A program made the position numbers and the translations under genes. Below the pieces are notes generated by a model that was given only the letters and a program-made list of their open reading frames with translations, had not been told where the DNA came from and made no database searches. From Pseudisothecium myosuroides (taxonomy: Eukaryota; Streptophyta; Bryopsida; Hypnales; Lembophyllaceae): a stretch of 64,000 nt of DNA. Position 1 is the first letter of the stretch, and every line of letters starts with the position of its first letter. Shown here in pieces: positions 1 through 10,360 of the stretch. Location: contig OX637287.1 in the NCBI GenBank assembly GCA_951799445.1, forward strand, positions 34,428,224 to 34,492,223. Direction: 5' to 3'.

Positions 1-199
1 AATGCTACTAGTGCGTGCGACGCTAGTTTACCCAAGCCGGCCTCGAGAGATGAAATGACTGTAAGTTCAGTACCTATGGAAATTCAGTTAATTGTACTGC
101 TGCGCAGCATTGTACTGATTTCCACAAAAAAAAAGATTACCAATTTGTAGTGCCACCAATTCTGTGGCTGCCACTAATTGGGCTCTTCTGCTTACAGCA

Positions 200-525
200 T
201 AAGGTGGGTTGGTACCCCCCAAATCGCCACTATTTGCTACTGTGCCTAATTACTATTATCAGACTGTTCAAATTTCTATATTTCCTTATTGGCAAGTGAA
301 AGGAGGTTCCAATGCACCAAAGAACGAGACATTTGGATAGTGTGTGCAAAAGTTATGAAGGAACAACTGGACTGACTTTCTTCCCCCTTGGGGCTTGTTT
401 TATTTGTGTTTTTTAATGCAATGGTCACCTTCCTTTCAAAAAAAAAAAAGTTATGAAGGAACAAAGTTTGGTTCTACAACAATTTCTTCCACCTAAATAC
501 ATAATTGATTTTGGAGATGTACACA
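200..525. repeat. Copy 1 of an inverted duplicated repeat (partner at 14806-15032)
   Basis: This stretch reads, in reverse complement, as a diverged copy of 14806-15032. Both include the block around TTGGCAAG...GGAGGTTCCAA and the block reading GTTATGAAGGAACAA followed by AGTTTGGTTCT. This copy is longer because it carries an 82-bp insertion at 367-448 that the partner lacks. No coding potential is visible. It is probably two copies of an unrecognised interspersed repeat. Confidence 0.7.
367..448 (+). mobile_element. Short retroposon insertion with A-tail and target-site duplication
   Basis: The insert ends in a run of about twelve A and is bounded by two copies of a 15-16 base direct repeat, GTTATGAAGGAACAA, at about 351-366 and 449-464. 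The related repeat at 14806-15032 has this sequence once, with no insert, so it shows the empty site. The inserted sequence contains TTTTTTAATGCAATGGTCACC, also present in reverse complement at 4838-4880 and 20235-20260. This is what a 5'-truncated LINE or SINE copied by target-primed reverse transcription looks like. I cannot assign it to a named family. Confidence 0.75.
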
Positions 526-1895
526 GAGTGAAGATGGTGATTTAGGGTCACTAGTGTATTTGGGAGTGCCCACCTTATATCAGTGTTGGTTTTAACCAAC
601 AGTATGGCATTCAAACATATAATTATGCATCTTAGGGGGGTCACTACATATATTACTTTTGGTGGGGGGAGACTATAAGGTATCCTATTGCTATCTAAAA
701 TGTTGCCAGTCTTCGTGATTAAATGGTGTGATTATAATGTTTGAAGTTAGAAGAATTTTTTTTTCCCAAACTTTAACCCTTCCTAGAGTGAGGCTTTTAC
801 ACTACACATATGTTTATTTTTACATTTGCATCTTGTATCATGTAAGTTACATATGTGCCAAATTTCAAATTATAGGAGGATTTTTGTACATGTTGCCTAA
901 AACTACTTGGGTTACCCAAAAAATTTATGACCACATAACTTCTAATTTGGATGCCTAATTGGAAAAAAAATAATGTTTCTACACCCGAATGCACATTCAC
1001 ACCTTGTGTCAAAATTTTGTGAACATTTGACTAAAATTCACTTCGTAGGAACCTACCTAAGATTTTTTTGCATATGTTGAACCTATACTTGGTCCTCCAA
1101 GGAGTAAACCATTCACAAGGTTCCATTCTCAACCTTTGAATAATGGCAATGACTACAACATTGTGCATTCAATGCATAAGATTGGCTCCAAATCCCCCAA
1201 ATCCAACTTTGTTAGAAACTTATTAGCCTTGGATGAGGTGAAGTAATACTTTTGAATAAAGTAGGTGTTGTATTACTTTTAAAATTTGGAAAAAAAAATA
1301 TTTTTGGATGCCCTTTCTAAGTTGCAATGCCATAAATGGCTTTGTTGGTACCTTATAGTAGAAAAAATAATCTTCAATTTTTAAAATTTGGACCCCATGT
1401 TCGGACATACCTATTTTCTAAATCTAGCTAATAGTGAGGTCCTCGGGATATGCATTCGATTTATTCCCCACGGTGAAGGCCCTCAAGCAGGTGCAACATT
1501 GGCCAAGTCTTGTTGAGCCACCCTTGAACTCTACTATGACACACTAGTTGGACGCAACAAAGGGCTACAAACCAATTTGACTAGGAAAGGAGGTTGGGCC
1601 CATGTTGGAGTATAACATGGCTCTGAATTTGGAGAAGGTCTATGTTCCTTGCTTGTAGGTTGTGAGTTGTGGTTGCAAGGTCTTTCTGTAGAGGAGATCA
1701 ACTTCATGTTTGTGTTGTATTAAGCTTATTTTTGTAATTTCTTTTTGGTGGCTACAAGCTTTAGAGATGGATGCTTGGAAGGCCCGTTTCCTAGCTAGTC
1801 ATGCACATTTTCTTGAAGATGACAAGGAAGACATGCTTGTTTTCAACTTGTCTTTGGGATTAGGATTTAGGGTTGGCAACGACTTTAGAAGCCTT
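526..1895. other. AT-rich intergenic DNA, nothing recognised
   Basis: Only short random-looking open frames occur on either strand. I see no recognisable protein motif, RNA gene or terminal repeat. Confidence 0.5.

Positions 1896-1987
<92 letters not shown>
1896..1987. repeat. (TTG)n microsatellite, about 30 units
   Basis: An uninterrupted run of GTT/TTG triplets covers about 90 bases. It creates poly-Leu, poly-Val/Cys or poly-Asn frames on the two strands, none supported as a gene. Confidence 0.95.
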
Positions 1988-1988
<1 letters not shown>

Positions 1989-2954
1989 CTTGTCTTAGAA
2001 ATGTCCCCAATACTGATAAAGATTGCATTGAGATGCATGAGCAGATGCTCAAGGATTACTTTTGAAAATTCCCGTTTTATAGTCTGGCATTGTTTAGACG
2101 ACCTTATTGTATAGTGGAGGTCTTTGTTTTTGACAAGTATGGATAATGTGTCCTTGATGCATACTTTGTATAGAAGGATGTCTTTGGGTTCCCCCAAGAG
2201 TGAATTTAGTTTAATTTGCAAAGAGTCATAGGTTGGTTGAGAAGTTGGAATGCTAGTGTCATTGGTTGACTAAAAACTTGCAGTGCTAGGGCTTCCGCTT
2301 TTGGGAGCAACAAAAGAGACCCCCTAGTGTTGTTTAATAATGTTATAGCACCCTCACAATAAAGAAAATTGTCTTGTATGGCTCCTCAGTCAGCTCCAGC
2401 TCTTGAATTAACATATAAATTCCTCCTATGCATCTAACGAATAATAATACCTTCATAGCATAAGAAAGACCATACATTGTATGGTTACACAATGTTAGGA
2501 ACAAATGATGCAATTTGACTTTTTGGTAAATTTGCCATTTATCTGTCTTTTTGTACAAATGGGTCAAAGTCTCAATTAATTAAAATTTTGTACTTCAACT
2601 TTATTCATCTCAAAAGCCAAGAAGAATCAACTCATATCCCAATAGAATTTGGAATGAATTTGAAAAAAGATTATAATTTATTTTTTTCTAATGATGATCA
2701 AATTTGAATTAATATTTGGAATTAGAGACTTTGAATTTTTGAGGAGAGTTCAAGAATTACAAAATCAACTATCACATAATAAGAGACAAGTTATTGCATT
2801 TATCCGTGAATTAGTAAAAAATTACTTTATGTTGGGGTTGGCTTCAATACAAGTAAAATTGCAAATGAGAATGATGAATGTTTTGATAAATAGTAAATTA
2901 GGGTTGTTTGGAAGTGCAAAAATGATTCACATATCAAAATGGACAAAATTTTGA
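1988..2954. other. AT-rich intergenic DNA, nothing recognised
   Basis: No supported gene or element. The sequence runs into the TTAA that bounds the first piggyBac-like element. Confidence 0.5.
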
Positions 2955-3892
2955 TTAATTCCTAAAGGCCCTTTGTCCCTTCGGGGGACAAATGGGATTT
3001 CAGGCAGACGGGTTCCTACGGGGCTGAATTTTTATCATGATTTTTTGAAACTTTTTTGAAGATAAAAAAACTGATAAGCTTTGTCGGATTACAATTTTTT
3101 TCACAATCGGGGCCCAAGAACAATAATTATGACCAAATAAGTTGAAAACAAGGGATGGGGGGCAGCCCAAACATCAAAAAAAAATTGCAAAAATTTGAAT
3201 TTAAAAATAAATAAATTCTCATAGGTTCTATTTTTATCTATTTGGAAAGCTTTGATTCATTTCATGTGGATTTGTTATGAAAAAGTTATGGACATTCTTG
3301 TTATTCATGCAATTAGAGCATCTTCTTGAAAAAAATAACTTATAGGATTCATTTTTGAATGCAATTTTTCAAAAAAATTCAATTTTTTTCGCATGGTTTA
3401 GTTTACTTGCTAGAACAATCTCACCATTGGAATTAGTGCATTTTAATTCCATCTAAAATATATGAATATTTTAGATTTTCCTTCTATCTTGTACCTACTT
3501 CTACTTAACAATTTTTTTAAGAATGATAATTAAGTTTTTTTGAATTTTTATTTTTTTTCCTAGACTCTCATCTCAATTCTCTACCATGAAGATTTAAAGC
3601 TCAAAACTTTGTAGTGTAAAAATTTTAAGTTAAAAATGTTTATAAAGTCAAAAAATCTAATCCCACAATGTGCTGAAAATCTTGTTTTTTTCACTTTAAT
3701 CACAGATATCTTGCAATCTGAGCGGTCAAAAATATTGAATTTTTTTCCACAAATTCTCATACAAGTTAGGTGTAAGATCCTATGGTTAGATGTGCAAAAA
3801 AAATTTTTTTAATTTTTTTACTCCTTGCTTTAGAAATGGCAGTTTTGAGTGTTTTTTGGCAAAAAAAAAAACCTTGGGCCTTTAGGGGTTAA
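2955..3892 (-). mobile_element. TTAA-flanked piggyBac-like MITE, subfamily C-A
   Basis: A 938-bp non-coding element lies between TTAA at 2955-2958 and TTAA at 3889-3892. The right end reads inward (on the minus strand) CCCCTAAAGGCCCAAGGTT; this is the 'C' end shared by most copies. The left end is the 'A' type, TTCCTAAAGGCCC followed by a small palindrome TTTGTCCCTTCGGGGGACAAA-like. The interior shares blocks with the other copies, such as TTCTTGAAAAAAATAACTTA and the GGTTAGATGTG segment near the C end. No transposase is encoded. Confidence 0.85.
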
Positions 3893-4826
3893 ACAAATGG
3901 AAATGTGCTAAATGCATGGAATTTTATTTGAGCATTGGAATTCTTAAAGTAAAAAATTGAAGTCTTGGAATGGGCTTGATTTCTTTTAGCTTTTATTTTA
4001 TTTTTACCATGCATGAGGGTCATTGTCAACAAGGAAGTACCAAATTGAATTTGCACATTAGATTTTGATGGGTCCCCGTTATCTTGAACAAATCTTAGAT
4101 GACACATGGTAGTTTTTGACAAAACTAGTTTATATATATCTAATTTGACTCTCTAATAGAGTACTTTCATTTTGTTTTGCTTTTATTTTGTTTTCTTTGT
4201 ATAGAAATATTTTCTATCATATATGTGGAATAGCTTTAAACTCATTGAGGTATTAATCCTATATATGAGAGAGCTTTTAGCTATAAAAATATTTTAAATA
4301 TATAGACATAGACTACGGAATACTCTTTCATTCTAGAATGACAAGGTCTATCATTGAGGTAATCAACCCAAAATGTTCAAATTTGCATATGAATAGGTGC
4401 ATTTTTCATTCCTCCAATTTTTTAGAGAGTCATTCATTGAACAATTTGAGTCCTTTGCAACGCTTCAAGGTTTATTTGGATATAGAATAAAATTTAACCA
4501 TTACAAAACTTTATAATCTATACTAAGTAAAACTTTTAATTATAGGTTTAATTTTGATTCCTATGAAGAAAACTTTCAACTACATTATTAGTTTGTAAAC
4601 TTATATATGGAAATGTTTTATTACTATAAAATATAATTTATCTTATGCACGAGTTTAATTTTTTATAGTTTGGAATTTTATCTTTTGCTATATATGTAAA
4701 TGCTTTTAAGTTTTAAATATAACTTGCTAGTGTTTGACACAAATTCACTTGATTTAGTTCTTGAATAAATGAGATGACTTTAGGTAGATCACCTCAAATG
4801 AAAAAGTTTCTTTGACCAACATTATT
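3893..4826. other. AT-rich intergenic DNA, nothing recognised
   Basis: No gene or terminal-repeat structure is seen. The last 15 bases are the left target duplication of the retroposon that follows. Confidence 0.5.
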
Positions 4827-5041
4827 ATTATTATTATTATTTTGAAAAGAGTGCGGTGACCATGAATTAAAAAACCCAAAAGGAAACAATCAATCCAGCT
4901 CACGCGGATTTCCCAATCTAGGTGGGAGATTGAAAGAAAGATGTCACTCAGGCTTGTGAAGAGTGCCAGAGCATAAGACTTCATTTTTGCACCAAGTGTT
5001 CAAAAACTCTTGGCAAAGAAGTCACTGTCTATCCTCACTAC
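4827..5041 (-). mobile_element. Retroposon insertion (about 215 bp) in antisense orientation
   Basis: Imperfect direct repeats TTGACCAACATTATT (4812-4826) and TTGACAAACATTATT (5042-5056) flank the insert. It begins with an (ATT)n stretch, the complement of its 3' tail. It carries GGTGACCATGAATTAAAAAA, the motif shared in reverse complement with the 367-448 insert and directly with 20235-20260. This is the longest of the three copies. I see no obvious A-box or B-box, so it could be a truncated LINE end or a SINE of unknown head. Confidence 0.65.
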
Positions 5042-5056
5042 TTGACAAACATTATT

Positions 5057-5596
5057 GTTTATATATGTACTCTCATTTTAATCACATAAAGTCAAATTGC
5101 CACTAAAGATGGATGGGGTCCAAGAATGACATTCATTTATAATATGTAAAAGTTATGTGTGAGGTTAAAAGTCTAAAATTGTATTCTACTTTCAATATCT
5201 ATAAGCAGAACAACGTGCAATAATAAACTATTTATTTTCTATATACTTTAGTACTCACTTTCGGGAGTATGCTAGGATTTGAGTGATTTGAGTGATTCTA
5301 CTTTTAAGTTTAAATAATATAGTAACATAGTCACTATAGTAGGTACTTCAATATACAATTTGGGAGTGAAACCATCACACAAATGTCAATTATAGGCCCA
5401 TGTTATTTTAGCCGCTTTTGAAAACAATGGAATCATTTCAAATTTTATAGTAAATGACCATTATGAATGCACTCCTATATTGTTTGGGGAGGTTAGATGG
5501 GATGTAGAGACTCTTTTAAACTAAAGTACCTAGGAAGTGCTAACATAATTTAGTCTCCAAAATTGTTCTCTATTACAAAGGTGCATATTGCATTCT
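5057..5596. other. AT-rich intergenic DNA, nothing recognised
   Basis: No supported feature. Confidence 0.5.
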
Positions 5597-6174
5597 TTAA
5601 CCCCTTAAGGACCAGGGGAAGTCCAAATTTCTAAAATTGTGTAGATGTATTACAAAGTAAAATTTAGAAGAAGAATTTTTATGATGACTCTCAAACAATA
5701 GTTGTAAAATATGATATGTAGATCATATCCATACGGTTAGATCAACTAGTATACCAAAAAATATATTTTTCAAATCAATTTCAAGCCAAAAATTGAAAAT
5801 TCCCTCTAAAATGTTGAATATTTGTGATTTTCTTAAGATTTTTTTCTTTAAGTTCAAAACGTTAAATTTTAATCATAGTGATTTTTAAAGATTTTTATTT
5901 TATGTTTTATTTTTTTATTCAAGTCATCTTTGAATGGTCATTTTTTGAATTGAAAAGATAACTTTTTAAGGCTAGACCTAGTAGTATCCTTTGAATTACA
6001 GTAGAATATTTGCAAGGCAATGTCTTTAGAATCTATACCATACAAATGTTAAAGAATTCATACAAGAATCTTTAAAAACAGTGATGGATGAAATAACGTA
6101 CTTTTGTGTACTTGGGATGTATTTTCATTCATCCATTATTCAAAAATTTGAATGTTTGGTCCTTAAAAGGTTAA
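5597..6174. mobile_element. TTAA-flanked MITE, short subfamily E
   Basis: This 578-bp element is bounded by TTAA at 5597-5600 and 6171-6174. Its ends, CCCCTTAAGGACCA and TTTGGTCCTTAAAAGG, match the terminal repeats of the longer elements, but the interior is unrelated to them. The interior matches 45966-46363, including the block ATACAAATGTTAAAGAA. It is non-coding. Confidence 0.75.
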
Positions 6175-6318
6175 TATACATGTAGTGAACATATCAACTA
6201 CACAGCCTTATCTAATTCCAATTCCAATTCAATACGTAATTCTTCAAGAATCCATAAAATATGAAACAACAATTTTTAGAGCCATAGTAGGTGTACCTTC
6301 GAATTTCCTTTCCAAAAT

Positions 6319-7282
6319 TTAACCCAAAAGTCCCATTGTTTCTGGAGGGAACAAAATGGACTTTAAGCAAGCTCCTAAATATGGCCTCAATATTCATCGA
6401 GAATTTTGAATTTTTTTTTGTGAAGATAGAAAAGTAAATTAGTTTTGGGGAGTATAACTTTTATTTCAATTATTGGTGCTTGGGAGCAAAAGTTATAGCG
6501 CCGTAAGCCAAAATTGTAGTCCAATGAGCATAAAAAAGACCTACTAAAAATTGGAAAAAAAATTGAAAAACATTGAGTTTTTTTTGTTTATCATATATTG
6601 TATTTTCATCTACATGGGGAGCTTTGATTTCATTCCAATCATTTGGATATGTTATGTGAAAGTTATGGACAGTCTTGTTTTGGGGGCAATCAAAGCATCT
6701 TCTTGCAAATTTTTTTTTGTAGGATTCGTTTTTGAACTGAGTTTTACAATTTTTCAAAAAAAAAGGTTTCACAAGGTTAAGATCTTTTGCTAAAACAATC
6801 AAGCTTATTGTGTTTCGATTCTAGCTTAGAGATGTTAACGGTTTAGTTTTCCCTTCAATCTTGAACCTACTTCTATTCAACAATTTTTTAATGAGTGAAA
6901 ATTAAGTGTTTATTTTATAATTATTTTTTTCTAGATTCTCAACTCAATTCTTCAACATAAGAAATTAGAAATTCAAAATCATTATTTAGTGCAAAAACTT
7001 TAAGTTAAGAAGAGTCAAAGCTTAAAACCCTAGTCGAGCAACGTAGAATTTTTTTATTATCTTCACTTTAAATGTAAATATCTTGCAATCTACGCAATTA
7101 AAGTTTTTGAAATTTCTTCCACGCATTTTTACACTAATCTAGTATAAGGTCCTATGGTTAGATCCCCCCCCCCAAATCAAATCAGTTCAAATCTAATTTT
7201 AATTTTTTTTTCTCTTTGCAATTGAAATGACAATTTTGAATGGCTTTTGATGAAAAAAAGGCCTTGGGACTATATGGATTAA
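6319..7282 (-). mobile_element. TTAA-flanked piggyBac-like MITE, subfamily C-A, diverged
   Basis: TTAA at 6319-6322 and 7279-7282 bound 964 bp. The left A end reads CCCAAAAGTCCCATTGTTTC followed by a weak palindrome. The right C end has decayed to GGCCTTGGGACTATATGG before TTAA. The internal order of conserved blocks matches the other C-A copies. It is older than most copies, judging by end decay. Confidence 0.7.
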
Positions 7283-7333
7283 CTGAAAAATATATTCAAT
7301 GGTTGTCACACACCCAAAAATTTAAATTAGCTC

Positions 7334-8250
7334 TTAACTACTAAAGGACTAATGCCTTTTTCTACCAAAAAATACTCAAAACTGCCATTTCTATAGCAAA
7401 GAGTAAAAACAGTTTGAAAATAATTTTTTTGGCACATCTAACCGTAGGATCTTACACCTAATTATTATGAGTGTGTGGAAAAAAATTCAGAATTTTTGAC
7501 CATACAGATTGCATGACATCTGCATTTAAAATGAAAAAAAATAAATTCAGCACAATGCGGGACAAGATTTTTTGACTTTGAACCTTCTTAACTTAAATTT
7601 TTTGCACTACAAAGTTTTGAGCTTTAAATCTTCATAATGGAGAATTGAGTTGAGAGTCTAGGAAAAAAAAATAGAAAAACTTAATTTTTATTCTTTAAAA
7701 AATTATGAAATAGAAGTAGTTTCAAGATAGAAAGAAAACTAAATTATTAATTTTTCTATGATGGAATTAAAATGCACTAATCCCAATGGTGAGATTGTTC
7801 TAGAAAGCAAACTAAACCAAGTGGAACTTATTTTCTTTGAAAAATTGTGAAAATTGCATTCAGAAATGAATTATACAATTATTTTTTCAAGAAAATGCTC
7901 TAATTGCTTGAAAAACAAGATTGTCCATAACTTTCTCATAACAAATCCAAATGGAATGAATCAAATCTTTCCTCGTAGACAAAAATATAATCTATGAGAA
8001 TTTTTTTTTAAAAAAATGCAAGTTTTTGAATATTTTTTTTGCTACCCCCCTCTTCCCCCCCTGCCTTGCTTTGAACTAATTTGGGCATAGCTTTTGTTCC
8101 CGGGCACTGATTGAAAAAAAAAATAATATTCCGCGATGGTAATCAATTTTTCTATCTTTAAAAAAAATTCAAAAAATCAGGACAAAAATTCAGTCCATAG
8201 GTACTTGCTTTAAATCCCACTTGTCTCTCGAAGGGACAAATGGTCCTTAA
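7334..8250 (+). mobile_element. TTAA-flanked piggyBac-like MITE, subfamily C-A
   Basis: The C end starts at TTAA 7334-7337 (ACTACTAAAGGACTAATGCC). The A end finishes with a GTCTCTCGAAGGGAC palindrome and GGTCCTTAA at 8243-8250. Length is 917 bp, opposite in orientation to the copy just before it. Blocks such as GTGAGATTGTTCTAG and TTCTCATAACAAATCCAAAT are shared with other copies. Confidence 0.78.
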
Positions 8251-9240
8251 CCGGCCTAAATGACGGACCCATGACCACTGATTCCAAGCCTCACTGTCCA
8301 TCACTCAATTTGTTGCCATTTTGCAATTAGATATGTATGAAAAAATTTGTATTTATTTTTCAGAGATGAAATTACATGTCTTCTTTACTTCACAAAAAAT
8401 TAGATTTTTTTGAGAATTTTTGAAGAAAAAGTGAAGAAAAATCACATCAAATAGAAAATCATTTCAAAAAATCTGAAAATTTCACCATGTGTGTATATTA
8501 CAATGACAAACATCATGGTGTAAACTCAGTTTCCGTGTCATTCTATAATTAGAAAATAATAGACATTGAAAATACATCCAAAGTTCAAATTGCAATAAAA
8601 TATTCAAAATTAGGAATTTTTCCAAAATTCAAATTGGAGTAAAAACTAGAGTAATTGGCCTTCATTTTGTTAGTTGGGTTCAAATTCAAAAAATATCATT
8701 TTTGTAGAGAAATTTCAGATTTAGAGCAAGGAGCAACAACTTCCCAAAATACACTAAAATAGCATATTTTGTGATCCGTTTTTTTTACTAACTTCTAATT
8801 TACTTGAAGACAAAGAGTTGCAAGACTAAAACTCAATTGGATACTCTTCATAATCCAACATGGAAAGTCACCTAAGAAAATACGGATGAAAAAATGCTTT
8901 CAAAGTCTTCCTAGCTCATGCTGTTGTCATTTAAAGACCATGGAATGGCGCTGGCGTCGCTTTTGGGTTAACGGGTTAAATTGGTCGCTTTCTATCCACT
9001 GTCCGGAAAGTATCCTTACAGTAAACGGACCATTTCCTTCATTCTTGAAGCTGGCTTGTTTTTTTTAAATTTTACTCGGAAGTCAGCCTAAGAAGTAGAT
9101 TTTTTTCCGGTTGCAATCCTACATTTTGAAATTTCATTAGGCAATTTGCCGGATTTCTATATTTCCATTTGGCCATTTTCCTAAATGTGGAAAATAGAGC
9201 CAGTTTTTTGTTTTCGGTGGGGGAGTTTTATTTTTACTCC
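8251..9240. other. Intergenic DNA, nothing recognised
   Basis: No gene is supported. A short segment at about 8355-8385 (CAGAGATGAAATTACATGTC) recurs with changes near 27720-27755 (reverse) and 55565-55590, so it probably belongs to another dispersed repeat. From about 8940 the sequence is somewhat GC-richer. Confidence 0.45.
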
Positions 9241-9500
9241 CCACTTTTTTGTTTGATGTATCCTCGGCAGGAATTGAATTTGGCTAAGCCCCTACCAAAC
9301 TAGGGCCAAGGATGTAGCCTTCTAAAAATACAAGGATCCCAAAGAAGGTCCAAGTATTTTCCGGAGGCTCTCCACTTTTTTGTTTGATGTATCCTTGGCA
9401 GGAATTGAATTTGGCTAAGCCCCTACCAAACTAGGGCCAAGGATGTAGCCTTCTAAAAATACAAGGATCCCAAAGAGGGTCTGAGTATTTTCCGGAGGTT
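9241..9500. repeat. Tandem duplication, two units of about 131 bp
   Basis: The unit beginning CCACTTTTTTGTTTGATGTA occurs at 9241 and again at 9372. Both units contain TTGGCTAAGCCCCTACCAAA and end TATTTTCCGGAGG. The few differences (for example CCTCGGC against CCTTGGC) point to a fairly recent duplication. No coding potential is seen. Confidence 0.9.
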
Positions 9501-10312
9501 GGTTAGCACTGCAGATTTTCAATTTCACACTTTTACAGATTGACAATGAGTAAAAGCCATTCACTGTTGATGCCTCTTAACAAAGGATAATTGGTGAGTT
9601 GGTGTGAATGTGTGATAGACTTATAACTTTATAAGAATATAAGTATACTATGTACACATTAAAAAAAATTGCTAGAAAGTATATGACTAGTCGGCTACCC
9701 GCCGAGAAAAAGGTATTTACATCGGTAATTTTCCTATATATCCCTAGGACGGACAGCCAAATTGCCGAGGTTTAATTTTCCTACCCGGTCCATTTCCGAA
9801 AATATTATTTTTTCATTTGGTAACCCATCCTAAACATTTCTATGCCATTTGGAAATCTTCAAAAAAATTTGGCTAGGTCGTAACTAGATGCCGGTACTTC
9901 CTGTTCATTGTTTCTATCCTCATACATTTTTCTTTTTCTCCTTTAAATTGGTCGTTTTTTGCACCTCATACACTTTTCTTACATCTTTTTTTAGGAACTT
10001 ATAGAAAGTAAGTTTTATTCCAAATATTGCGAAAAGCAGCCCAAAGAACATACCAACCCCAGTTCCAAAAATCATAACAAATTTTTACGTAGTCATAAAA
10101 ATATAATTTCAATTGTTGTCCCCTCCTCTGACGTTGAACTTCACGCCTGAGAAGAAAATACTAATAATAAATTAAAAAAATTCAACCATGAGCTCAAATT
10201 CAGGCTCATCGACCTTGAGCTCAAATGCTCAATACTGTTTGTGTCAAAAAAAAAAAAAAAAAAAATGCTCAATACTGGAGAGTGGAGACTGATGAAAGCC
10301 CCTTTTTTTTTT
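9501..10312. other. Intergenic DNA, nothing recognised
   Basis: No supported gene. An A-rich run and short low-complexity tracts lie near 10240-10265. Confidence 0.5.
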
Positions 10313-10360
10313 TTTGGACACAAATGAAACGGAATTTCATTGCAAAAGTAGAAGACTGAT
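10313..10360 (-). repeat. 3' tail of a SINE/LINE-like repeat (TTTCATTTGTTTC family)
   Basis: On the minus strand the segment reads TGCAATGAAATTCCGTTTCA, then TTTGTGTCC and a run of A. The same tail, with minor changes, occurs at about 20430-20460, 20505-20540, 20640-20680, 21375-21405 and 28480-28510 (reverse). The recurring A-run suggests a retroposed element. Only the 3' part is recognisable here. Confidence 0.5.

Noticed and set aside
1710..2221. Long open frames on both strands with poly-Leu or poly-Asn
   Set aside because: They exist only because the (TTG)n microsatellite has no stop codons in several frames.
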